From assembly GCA_964523975.1 (NCBI GenBank), contig CAZGBM010000074.1:1-7945 (forward strand): a stretch of DNA of 7,945 bases. Direction: 5' to 3'. The notes below the pieces were generated by a model. The model made no database searches. It worked only from the letters and a program-made list of their open reading frames with translations, and was not told the DNA's origin. The DNA is from JAFGHJ01 sp964523975 (GTDB lineage Bacteria; Hydrothermota; UBA3072). Position numbers and translations under genes: made by a program. This document shows, in pieces, positions 1 through 6,571 of this stretch (its first letter is position 1; each line of letters opens with the position of its first letter).

Positions 1-88
1 AAAATTTCCTGGTTACCCGAACCCAGTGCCGGTAACGAAAAAGACGAGTGCCCCAGCTGTCAAAGAAAGAGAAAATGATAGAACATGA
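1..88 (+). other. Possible 3' end of an upstream gene (uncertain)
   Basis: Two plus-strand frames are open from the left edge. One runs to a TGA at 86-88 and would end in a hydrophilic Lys/Glu-rich tail (ending KERENDRT). The other runs to a TGA at 76-78 and contains a CPSC motif. Either could be the C-terminus of a gene lying mostly outside the window, which would place the following lipoprotein gene inside an operon. The stretch is too short to choose a frame or recognise a product, and it could equally be non-coding leader. No convincing promoter was seen in these bases. Confidence 0.25.
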
Positions 89-110
89 TTTAAATATGTG
101 CTGAATAGCA

Positions 111-117
111 AGAAGGA
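111..117 (+). promoter_or_regulatory. Shine-Dalgarno supporting a TTG start at 128
   Basis: AGAAGGA lies 10 nt before a TTG codon at 128-130 that is in frame with the lipoprotein gene. The alternative GTG at 98 has no comparable purine motif at the right distance. Starting at TTG gives a compact, typical lipoprotein signal peptide, so this site favours the later start. Confidence 0.5.
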
Positions 118-127
118 TTTTGCAATC

Positions 128-1660
128 TTGAGGGTTTTTAAACATATCCTTCTTCTTTTATTACTGTTTACTATTGCCTGCAGGCGACAGAAGAGTACTG
201 AAGGCACTATAGTTTTATTCGATGCCTTCAAAGAGCAGGTCTGGACAATTAAAGACACAGGTTTTGCGGGATATTCTTCATTAAATCTCTTTCTAAAAAA
301 TCTCGGGTTTAGCATCGCAGAAAACCATAAGCCATATAAGGAAGTTCTTCCAAATCTTGATTCTCAATCTCTTTTTGTAATCGGAGTGGCTATGGAAGCT
401 CATTTCACCAAAAATGAGATAAAAGATATACTGAACTTTGTAAATGGCGGAGGGAAATTACTGATTATAGCCGAGCATGATAATAAGTACGGCTCTTCGG
501 ATTTTTTAAGGTCTCTTATAAACGCAGCGGGTTGGGAAATAAACAACGGTCGTGTTATTTCAAATGATACCCTTCCCGGCGTGGGCGGAGCATGGATCAG
601 AACCAGCCTACCTTCTAAGAAGGAGGGTCCTGTCTTGCTCTCCGCTGCGGGTTTGACCGCTATAAGAGAGGAAGGCTGCCAGATTCTCCTTGCTTCATTT
701 AACGGAGAATATATCATAGCCGGACTGGGAAATTATGGGAAAGGGAAGATAGCAGTACTGGGTGATTCGGAATTTCTATGGAACGCGAATCCCGATTACA
801 GGTGGAAAGGAATCTATCCGCTGTCTTTCTCTGACCCTAAAACAAGAGCGTTTATAAAAGATTTGATTTTTAGTCTTCTTCCCCCAGAGGAAGTATCACG
901 GTCAAATGATTTTCCCTTTTCGAACAAAACCGGAAGTTCACCAAGAGTTTTTGTATACGGAAACGGGGGTTGTTTCAGGAATTATTCGAAATTTTTAACA
1001 GCATTAAATAACGCGAATATAGCGGTCTTCAAGTATCGCGAGGGGATGAAAATAATCCCCGGCGATAGAGTAATTGTTATTACCCCTCTACAGAAAATTC
1101 CGCAGAAAGTTGTAGATGAGCTGACTAAATCTGAAAAAATTGTTATTTTTGGAGATATGTATTCAAGTGTTAAAAGCTATGCCGAATCGTGGAAGTTCTT
1201 TTTTGAACCGAATAAAATGCAGCCCGAATCTAATCCTATAAATAAGGTTGCCGAGAAATACGGTGTCAGATTCCTTCCTTGCTTCGGCGTGAATTTTAAA
1301 GACAACGAATACGGAAACATTTTGTATGTTCCGGTTTTTTTTAATAAAAAGAGTTTTTATCTTCACAGAGCCTGCGCTGTTGAACTGGCAAAGGAAAATA
1401 AAAACAAAGAAATATATTTTGAGAATTCCGAAGGAACATTTGCCTGCTGTGCAGGTTTCGGTTTAAATCACCCTATTAAGTTTAAAAATCCAGAGGATAT
1501 AGAAACCCCTGATTTTTTAATTGCTACCGATAATGCATTGGCGGTCGGAGATAGCGATATTATTTCCGACGATTTCTTTCCCGATGCCGAGCAAAGCGGT
1601 TTTCTTGAAATGATTATAAAATTTTTGTTATCGGAAACAGAGGACGATTCAGATGATTAA
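128..1660 (+). CDS. Putative lipoprotein with two tandem GATase1-like (DUF4350/GldG-type) domains
   Basis: The product is a predicted exported lipoprotein of unknown function. From the TTG start (510 aa) the N-terminus is MRVFKH, then a Leu-rich core, then TIAC, with Cys18 as the likely lipidated residue. The residue after Cys is Arg rather than Asp, so outer-membrane sorting is possible in a diderm. A GTG at 98 would add ten residues. Residues about 26-252 look like the GATase1-like fold of DUF4350/GldG-type proteins: an FxGYSSLNLFLKNLGF segment, an FTKNEIKDILNFVNGGGK segment (NGGG at 106-109), and KIAVLGDSEFL at 207-217. Residues about 272-502 repeat this layout in diverged form, ending with ALAVGDSDII at 470-479. 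The C-terminus is acidic (ETEDDSDD). Such domains usually lack catalytic residues and probably bind partners or ligands. The gene overlaps the GtrA gene by 8 nt, suggesting coupled translation. The function is not known, and the domain call rests on pattern recognition only. Confidence 0.75.
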   Translation: MRVFKHILLLLLLFTIACRRQKSTEGTIVLFDAFKEQVWTIKDTGFAGYSSLNLFLKNLGFSIAENHKPYKEVLPNLDSQSLFVIGVAMEAHFTKNEIKDILNFVNGGGKLLIIAEHDNKYGSSDFLRSLINAAGWEINNGRVISNDTLPGVGGAWIRTSLPSKKEGPVLLSAAGLTAIREEGCQILLASFNGEYIIAGLGNYGKGKIAVLGDSEFLWNANPDYRWKGIYPLSFSDPKTRAFIKDLIFSLLPPEEVSRSNDFPFSNKTGSSPRVFVYGNGGCFRNYSKFLTALNNANIAVFKYREGMKIIPGDRVIVITPLQKIPQKVVDELTKSEKIVIFGDMYSSVKSYAESWKFFFEPNKMQPESNPINKVAEKYGVRFLPCFGVNFKDNEYGNILYVPVFFNKKSFYLHRACAVELAKENKNKEIYFENSEGTFACCAGFGLNHPIKFKNPEDIETPDFLIATDNALAVGDSDIISDDFFPDAEQSGFLEMIIKFLLSETEDDSDD

Positions 1661-2063
1661 CAAATCGATTTATATTTTAAGGCATTCTTTTTTCAAATTC
1701 GCTTTTGTGGGTTTTTTGGGAACCATTACCAATCTTTCTATTTTTTATATTTTCGTCGACGTTTTAGGATTATGGACAAATGTGTTCGCCGTCATAGGCT
1801 TTTTGATAGCCGGTGCACAAAATTATACTTTACATCATAAATGGACTTTCAGAGAAATTATGGGAGGCGAGAAAATATCTTTTAATGGCTGGATTAAATT
1901 TAACATGACAACATTAGTCGGACTCGCAATCAACCTCATTGTACTAAATTTAATATTATATTTTTTTACCGTTCCTTACAAAGTAATTGCGCAAGGTTGC
2001 GGAGTTGCCTTTGGAACAATGTTTAACTATCTGGGTTCAAAGCGTTTTGTCTTTAAAAAATGA
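1653..2063 (+). CDS. GtrA family membrane protein
   Basis: This is a 136-aa integral membrane protein of the GtrA family, small four-helix proteins associated with movement or stabilisation of polyprenyl-phosphate-linked sugars, as in O-antigen glucosylation. Hydrophobic segments lie at about residues 15-35, 43-60, 83-105 and 108-128. Family signatures are visible: FVGFLGTITNLSIFY at 18-32, QNYTLHHKWTF at about 56-66, and NYLGSKRFVF at 125-134, matching the conserved Asn/aromatic-basic-aromatic pattern after helices 2 and 4. The length is normal for the family. The ATG sits inside the end of the lipoprotein gene (8-nt overlap), with AGAGGA at 1639-1644 eight nt upstream as ribosome binding site. 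A plausible partner is the DPM1-like GT2 enzyme on the opposite strand, which lacks its own membrane domain. Family assignment is firm; the sugar and the partner are inferred. Confidence 0.92.
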   Translation: MINKSIYILRHSFFKFAFVGFLGTITNLSIFYIFVDVLGLWTNVFAVIGFLIAGAQNYTLHHKWTFREIMGGEKISFNGWIKFNMTTLVGLAINLIVLNLILYFFTVPYKVIAQGCGVAFGTMFNYLGSKRFVFKK

Positions 2064-2083
2064 ATTCATAATTTATCATTTTT
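2056..2083. terminator. Weak AT-only inverted repeat between convergent genes, possible bidirectional terminator
   Basis: AAAAATGA at 2056-2063 is repeated inverted as TCATTTTT at 2076-2083, separated by 12 nt. Read from either strand it gives an 8-bp A/T-rich stem ending in a run of U, the layout of a bidirectional terminator. The stem has a single G-C pair and would be unstable, so termination here may be poor or depend on Rho or on collision of the two transcripts. No better hairpin was found near the junction. Confidence 0.3.
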
Positions 2084-3190
2084 CGCTAATGCCCGAATGG
2101 TATCGCAAATATAATCGATTTGCTCTACTTTAAGCCCGGAACCGGAAGGGAGATATAAGCCTCTCCCGGCTATTTCGTCGGTAACAGGATAATCTCCCGA
2201 AGAGTCGCATCCAAAATCCTTCAGAGACTTTTGTCTATGCATACCAATAAAAAATGGACGCGTATCAATACCTTTTTCTTTAAGAGTTTGCATTAATTGG
2301 TCACGACTTAAATTAAACTCATCTTCTATTAAAATAGAATACATCCAGTACGAATTTAAAGCCCAATCCTTTTCGCAGGGCAAAGTAATACCTCTAATCT
2401 CCTTCAACCTTTCATTATATAACTTCGCATGTTCTCTTCTTGAATTAATATAGACATCAACTTTTTCTAATTGAGCCAGTGCAATTGCAGCATGAACATT
2501 AGTCATTCTGTAATTAAAGCCAATGTCGTCATGCGAAAAAACTCTTGGTTTATCCAGGGGAAAACAAAGATTTTTAAAATAGCGACATTTGTCGTAAAAA
2601 TTTTTGTTGCTGGTGATAACAATGCCGCCTTCACCGCAGGTTATCATTTTATTTGCAAAAAAACTAAAACAGGAAATATCTCCCAGACTGCCGCACTTTT
2701 TTCCTTTATATTCGGAACCCATGGCTTCGGCTGCATCTTCGACAATAAGAAGGTTATGTTTTTTTGCGATTTCATAGATGGGGTCCATATAACAGGGATG
2801 ACCATAAATATGAACTGCCATAACCGCTTTTGTTTTAGAAGTTATTTTTTCTTCAATTAAATCGGGATTCATATTCCATGTCTCTCTGTCAGCGTCCACA
2901 AATACCGCTTTTGCGCCGCAATAACACACAGAAAAAGCACAGGCAATCATGGTAAATGCAGGAATAATTACCTCGTCACCTTCTCCAATACCAATGGCTC
3001 TTAATGCCAAATGCAACGCTGTTGTGCCGCTCGTCGTCAATGTTGCATAATTTACTCCGATATATTCGGGGAATTTTTTTTCAAGCTCAGCCACATATTT
3101 ACCGCTTGAAGAAATCCAGCTTGAAGCAACGGCATCTTTTACATATTCCAACTCATTTCCAATAAGTAAAGGTTCACAAACCGGTATCAT
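2066..3190 (-). CDS. DegT/DnrJ/EryC1/StrS sugar aminotransferase, GDP-perosamine synthase (RfbE/Per)-like
   Basis: This is a 374-aa PLP-dependent (fold type I) aminotransferase that would replace a keto group on a nucleotide-linked sugar with an amine, normally from glutamate. The N-terminal MIPVCEP and WISSSGKYV segments, SGTTALHLA at 54-62, VHIYGHP at 126-132, EDAAEA at 151-156 (Asp152 expected to contact the PLP ring nitrogen), FSFFANK at 175-181 (Lys181 as the Schiff-base lysine), GEGG at 186-189, NYRMTN at 226-231 and RPFF at 311-314 all follow the family. The pattern is closest, from memory, to Vibrio RfbE and Caulobacter perosamine synthase. The family usually has Gly or Ser/Thr where Ala179 precedes NK. 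Length is typical. It is the last gene of the minus-strand run, 19 nt after the membrane glycosyltransferase and with its own strong ribosome binding site. Family is certain; the exact sugar (4-amino as in perosamine, or another) is inferred, since no 4,6-dehydratase is visible. Confidence 0.93.
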   Translation of the reverse strand: MIPVCEPLLIGNELEYVKDAVASSWISSSGKYVAELEKKFPEYIGVNYATLTTSGTTALHLALRAIGIGEGDEVIIPAFTMIACAFSVCYCGAKAVFVDADRETWNMNPDLIEEKITSKTKAVMAVHIYGHPCYMDPIYEIAKKHNLLIVEDAAEAMGSEYKGKKCGSLGDISCFSFFANKMITCGEGGIVITSNKNFYDKCRYFKNLCFPLDKPRVFSHDDIGFNYRMTNVHAAIALAQLEKVDVYINSRREHAKLYNERLKEIRGITLPCEKDWALNSYWMYSILIEDEFNLSRDQLMQTLKEKGIDTRPFFIGMHRQKSLKDFGCDSSGDYPVTDEIAGRGLYLPSGSGLKVEQIDYICDTIRALAKNDKL

Positions 3191-3195
3191 TTTTT

Positions 3196-3203
3196 ACCTC
3201 CTT
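3196..3203 (-). promoter_or_regulatory. Strong Shine-Dalgarno for the aminotransferase gene
   Basis: On the minus strand AAGGAGGT lies 5 nt before the ATG at 3190. This near-perfect anti-16S match fixes the start and lets the last gene of the run be translated strongly, independent of coupling to the gene before it. Confidence 0.8.
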
Positions 3204-3209
3204 ATTTAA

Positions 3210-4778
3210 TTAATAATCTTGCGGGAGTACCCTATAAATTTTGGGGTCAAACTCCTTATAATACCAGATATTTTTCCCGGGAATAGTATAAAGCAACTGC
3301 CAATGGGGCGGTGGCGGAGCTAAAAACCATGCGGGAATCGCTTTACGATAGTCAGCTAATTTTACAATATACCACGACCCGTCAACAACAAGAATTCCCT
3401 TCTCCGGCGGAATGGTCATCCCCGAGTGATTAAGATTTTTAATCTTCAAACTCTCTTTTGAATAAACTGCGATAAAATTTGCAGTCAAATCATCTGTATA
3501 TATTACATCATCTTCTTTCAATTGTAAATCCAGGAGAACTTTGGTAATCTTTTTAAAATCCGCTGTACGTACTCTTACCATTTTTACTGCACTTGTTCCA
3601 AACCAGAACAGATGAATAAGCAGAACACCAAATAAAGATATCATAACTACTTTTAATTTTTTCGAGTATCGAATAAAACGATTCAGTAGTGCTCCAAAAA
3701 CCAGACATTGAAGAGGAACAATCATAGAGATGTAACGAATGTATTTGGCAATGGGTGTGCCTTCCGGTGATTGAACTCCCCATTGAAGGTAAAAAAGCCA
3801 GAGCCAGGAGCCCAGAGCTAAAGCTAAGGGTATCTTATCTTTTAAAAATACTGACAGAATGGTTACAACAATAAATAGATACCAGATGACACCAAAACGA
3901 CCTTCACTATGTAAAAAATCTATATTCCACAATTTAAAAAGGGTCCTCGGCAGATATCCGGGATTTTTATTGCTTACAACAGCCGATTCCGTTTTCAATA
4001 TGCAGGTAAACCTGGCAACACAGGAACCGCTCTCAATTTTTACTATCAATAACTCTATAAATATTATCAATAGAAATCCCATCAATATCCACAATAGATG
4101 CTTAATTTTAGGCCTCAAAATCAAAAGAAAAGGCAACATCACAAATATAAAGGTTACAAATATTTCATTCACCCACCAGGCAATGCCAAGACACGCTCCG
4201 CTCGATATCAATAATACCGGTTCTTTCCATTTTGAAGAAAAATCAAACTCTGATTCAGATATAGAAGTTTTACGGGGAACAGCATAGAAATACAGGAACA
4301 AAGCAGCTATCACGCAAGTCGCATGCTGATTCGAAGGAGAAAGCTGTGTATCGAAAACAATCTGCAGAGGATAGAAAATCCACAGTAAGGAAGCAAATAC
4401 TGCAGCAGGTCTCCCCCACAATCTGAGTGCGGTCAGGTAAATCAATGCACAGGTAACAAGCGAAGAGAAGAGAGGATAAAGCGAGAAACCGAGCTCATTA
4501 TACCCGAATATCCTGTATAGTAAAGCAAGAGGAAACACCATACCTAAACGAAAACCAAGCTGATTGAAGCCGGAACTGATTGGGCTACAGCCTCCTGATG
4601 CTAAACAACGTGCATCGTGAATATAAGCAATATCATCATTAACTCCGATACCAACAAAATTTATTAAGCGAATACCAAGACAAAGAAGAAGCAACAATAA
4701 GAGGACAAACAAATTTCTCTGCTTTACATTAATGATGGTATGGAATAACGATAAACTCTTTTCCCGAAGGGATTTCAT
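3210..4778 (-). CDS. GT-C-type membrane glycosyltransferase (GT39/PMT/ArnT-like)
   Basis: This is a 522-aa polytopic membrane protein that would use a polyprenyl-phosphate-linked sugar to glycosylate an acceptor on the outer face of the cytoplasmic membrane. After a basic N-terminus and a first helix at about 22-39, the first external loop carries VNDDIAY at 46-52. The acidic pair Asp48-Asp49 matches the position of the catalytic Asp/Glu in GT-C enzymes such as PMT and ArnT. About eleven to twelve hydrophobic segments run to residue 394. A soluble C-terminal part of about 120 residues follows, of the kind often seen in this superfamily, including a PPPP run at 488-491. Cysteines 58/64 and 253/259 form two CX5C pairs in probable external loops. 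The start overlaps the methyltransferase stop by 4 nt (ATGA) with only a weak purine motif, so translation is probably coupled. Sequence identity to any characterised enzyme is not obvious; superfamily is likely, substrate unknown. Confidence 0.8.
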   Translation of the reverse strand: MKSLREKSLSLFHTIINVKQRNLFVLLLLLLLCLGIRLINFVGIGVNDDIAYIHDARCLASGGCSPISSGFNQLGFRLGMVFPLALLYRIFGYNELGFSLYPLFSSLVTCALIYLTALRLWGRPAAVFASLLWIFYPLQIVFDTQLSPSNQHATCVIAALFLYFYAVPRKTSISESEFDFSSKWKEPVLLISSGACLGIAWWVNEIFVTFIFVMLPFLLILRPKIKHLLWILMGFLLIIFIELLIVKIESGSCVARFTCILKTESAVVSNKNPGYLPRTLFKLWNIDFLHSEGRFGVIWYLFIVVTILSVFLKDKIPLALALGSWLWLFYLQWGVQSPEGTPIAKYIRYISMIVPLQCLVFGALLNRFIRYSKKLKVVMISLFGVLLIHLFWFGTSAVKMVRVRTADFKKITKVLLDLQLKEDDVIYTDDLTANFIAVYSKESLKIKNLNHSGMTIPPEKGILVVDGSWYIVKLADYRKAIPAWFLAPPPPHWQLLYTIPGKNIWYYKEFDPKIYRVLPQDY

Positions 4779-5536
4779 ATTGCTCTTGATATAACAGCCA
4801 TATTCCAGATGTTCTCGTCTACTGTCGAATCAATTTTCGGAAATTCACAAATTTTCAATACTTCAAAACCAGATAGTTCGAGATAGTGTTTTATCTCCTG
4901 GGGGAAAAGATACCTTATGACGTGGGTTTCTTCTATTTCTTCAATAAGCCCATCCTTCTCCAGAACCATTATTTTATAATGATTACGGCAGATATGATTA
5001 ACGGCATCAAGCTCCGGTTCGACAATGCGGATTATTTTTGTTTTATTTTGCTCAACCATTTTCACTCTGACGGAAGGTAAAATTCTTAAGACAGCAAGTC
5101 CGTTCCACACGTCAATAATAAAAAGTCCGCCTTCCTTCAGATGTTCCCTCACATTTTTTAAAGTTATCTCAAAGTCTTTATTCCGGGTTAAATAATTTAA
5201 AACCGCAAACATACAGATAATCGAATCGAACTTCTCATTAAATTTAAAGTCTCTTATATCACCGAGAAGAAAATCGATATCTAAACCAAATTTACTGCTT
5301 TTTTCTTTCGCAGTATTTAACATTACCGTAGACGCATCCACGCCTGTCATTTCATATTTTCTCCGGGCTAAAGGAATCGCATGCCCGCCTGTCCCGCATC
5401 CCAGTTCAAGGATATTTCTCACTTTCAATTTTGAAAATTCTTGAAACGCTTGCTCGATAAAGTCACATTCCTCCTCATAATTCTTTTCTTGATATAAGAG
5501 GTCATAGTATTTGGCATAATTATTAAATACATCCAT
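4775..5536 (-). CDS. Class I SAM-dependent methyltransferase, possibly amino-sugar N-methyltransferase-like
   Basis: This is a 253-aa cytoplasmic Rossmann-fold methyltransferase. Motif I is ELGCGTGG at 44-51, the ribose-binding acidic residue is Asp67 in GVDAS, GDIRDF lies at 92-97, FDSIICMF at 103-110 and LKEGGLFIIDV at 133-143, all in the standard order. The N-terminal YAKYYDLLYQEKNYEEE and the GDIRDF/MFAVLNYL blocks recall DesVI/TylM1, which methylate the amine of dTDP-3-amino sugars, and the length is similar. This resemblance is from memory and many small-molecule methyltransferases share it, so O-methylation of a sugar or another substrate is equally possible. Its location between a Gfo/Idh oxidoreductase (17 nt upstream) and a glycosyltransferase (4-nt overlap downstream), with a sugar aminotransferase following, supports a sugar substrate. 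A GAGGGAG-type ribosome binding site at about 5540-5547 precedes the ATG. Confidence 0.88.
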   Translation of the reverse strand: MDVFNNYAKYYDLLYQEKNYEEECDFIEQAFQEFSKLKVRNILELGCGTGGHAIPLARRKYEMTGVDASTVMLNTAKEKSSKFGLDIDFLLGDIRDFKFNEKFDSIICMFAVLNYLTRNKDFEITLKNVREHLKEGGLFIIDVWNGLAVLRILPSVRVKMVEQNKTKIIRIVEPELDAVNHICRNHYKIMVLEKDGLIEEIEETHVIRYLFPQEIKHYLELSGFEVLKICEFPKIDSTVDENIWNMAVISRAI

Positions 5537-5539
5537 TTT

Positions 5540-5547
5540 CTCCCTCT
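5540..5547 (-). promoter_or_regulatory. Ribosome binding site of the methyltransferase gene
   Basis: The minus strand reads AGAGGGAG three nt before the ATG at 5536. It is purine-rich but not a perfect anti-16S match, and closer to the start than those of the neighbouring genes. No alternative start with a better site was seen. Confidence 0.45.
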
Positions 5548-5553
5548 GCTGTT

Positions 5554-6531
5554 TTATAACTTAACCGTTTCATTGGTTTTTGAAGCCTGGTAGAGAGCAT
5601 GAACCATTTCTACAACTCTCAGCCCGTCATAAGCACTTGGAGTCGGTTGAATTTTATTTTCGACTTTTTCAATAAAATCCAGAATCTCTAATTGATGAGA
5701 AACGGAAGGAAGAGATGAGAAATCGAATGTTTCATAATAGCCATCTCTTCTGCCCAGGCTAACTTTGTTACAGAAACGGCTGTCAACAAAAATAAATCCA
5801 TCTTCTCCGTAAAATTCCATATACATGTATCCCGCCCATTCTATCCAGGAAGACTGCAAAAAGAATACTTTACCGTCAACCGTTCTATAAAGTGCGAGTC
5901 CCGTATCTTCCAACTCCATTGGCCAGAAATCGTTCATTGTATAACCCTTACATTCACACACTTCGCCTAATAACCACCGGAAAATATCCATCAGGTGACA
6001 GCCATTATCAAGAAGTGTTCCGCCGCCCGATAATTCTTTATCCCAGAACCAGCTGTTCTGCACATATTTTCCGTTGTTACCGATCCAGCCTCTGGCAAAG
6101 ATTATACGTCCGATTTTATTCTGGTCTATTAATTCTTTTGCCTTTTGTACATTGGGAAAATAGCGATGGTTAGAACCCGTTTTAAAAAATGCTTTTGATT
6201 TTTTTGCGGCTTCATCTATTTCTTTAGCCTCTTCGATAGTTTTAGTAATAGGCTTCTCGCACATTACATTTTTATTCGCATTTAAAAACGCTTTGGATAT
6301 TTCGCAGTGATATTTGTTTGGTGTTGCAACAACAGCAGTATCGATATCGTCACGCTCTAAAAGGTCGCGATAATCCGAAAATGCCTCACATCCATATTTT
6401 TTTGCTAATGTTTCAGCTTTCCCTGAATCAATATCTACTATTGCTTTTAATTCCGCTTTATCAGGAATTGAATTAATAACATTAATCCGTTTTCCGGCAA
6501 ATTTTCCTGCTCCGATAATTGCGAATCGCAT
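5554..6531 (-). CDS. Gfo/Idh/MocA family NAD(P)-dependent sugar oxidoreductase
   Basis: This is a 325-aa cytoplasmic oxidoreductase of the Gfo/Idh/MocA family, which oxidises or reduces a hydroxyl/keto position on a free or nucleotide-linked sugar. The N-terminal Rossmann fold starts with AIIGAGKFAG (Gly7, Gly9, Ala12 of the dinucleotide loop), and VDIDS at 32-36 holds the acidic residue expected to favour NAD. The CEKPIT motif at 91-96 supplies the family's conserved Lys93. GGGTLLDNGCHLMDIF at 169-184 contains the conserved Asp175 and His179 expected near the substrate. The C-terminal beta-sheet domain is complete and length is normal. It follows the GT2 gene by 40 nt with a strong ribosome binding site and precedes the methyltransferase by 17 nt. 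In amino-sugar pathways such enzymes either make the 3-keto substrate for a DegT aminotransferase (as WbpB does before WbpE) or reduce a keto sugar. Which applies here is not shown. Confidence 0.93.
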   Translation of the reverse strand: MRFAIIGAGKFAGKRINVINSIPDKAELKAIVDIDSGKAETLAKKYGCEAFSDYRDLLERDDIDTAVVATPNKYHCEISKAFLNANKNVMCEKPITKTIEEAKEIDEAAKKSKAFFKTGSNHRYFPNVQKAKELIDQNKIGRIIFARGWIGNNGKYVQNSWFWDKELSGGGTLLDNGCHLMDIFRWLLGEVCECKGYTMNDFWPMELEDTGLALYRTVDGKVFFLQSSWIEWAGYMYMEFYGEDGFIFVDSRFCNKVSLGRRDGYYETFDFSSLPSVSHQLEILDFIEKVENKIQPTPSAYDGLRVVEMVHALYQASKTNETVKL

Positions 6532-6539
6532 ATTTTACT

Positions 6540-6547
6540 ACCTCCTT
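6540..6547 (-). promoter_or_regulatory. Strong Shine-Dalgarno for the Gfo/Idh/MocA gene
   Basis: The minus strand reads AAGGAGGT eight nt before the ATG at 6531, an almost ideal site at ideal distance. It lies in the 40-nt gap after the GT2 gene, the largest gap of the run. The rest of that gap is A/T-rich and shows no clear hairpin or promoter. Confidence 0.8.
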
Positions 6548-6571
6548 ATTATTTTGTAATAGTTTTAGTGT

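Noticed and set aside
13..315. 100-codon minus-strand frame across the start of the lipoprotein gene
   Set aside because: It overlaps the supported plus-strand gene, has no recognisable domain and no ribosome binding site that stands out; its hydrophobic end is a mirror of A/G-rich leader sequence.
2471..2860. 129-codon plus-strand frame inside the aminotransferase gene
   Set aside because: It is fully antisense to a gene with complete family motifs; the translation is Phe/Asn/Lys-rich with no domain.
3859..4287. 142-codon plus-strand frame opposite the membrane glycosyltransferase
   Set aside because: It is antisense to a coherent membrane protein; its composition, rich in Asn and Ile, is what the reverse complement of helix-coding DNA gives, and it has no motif.
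5892..6173. 93-codon plus-strand frame inside the Gfo/Idh/MocA gene
   Set aside because: It lies antisense to the conserved substrate-binding region of a firm gene; no start signal or recognisable product.
6532..6571. Possible internal promoter or terminator in the 40-nt gap between the GT2 and Gfo/Idh genes
   Set aside because: Apart from the strong ribosome binding site the gap is only A/T-rich; I found no hairpin and no spaced -35/-10 pair that fits in the available length.
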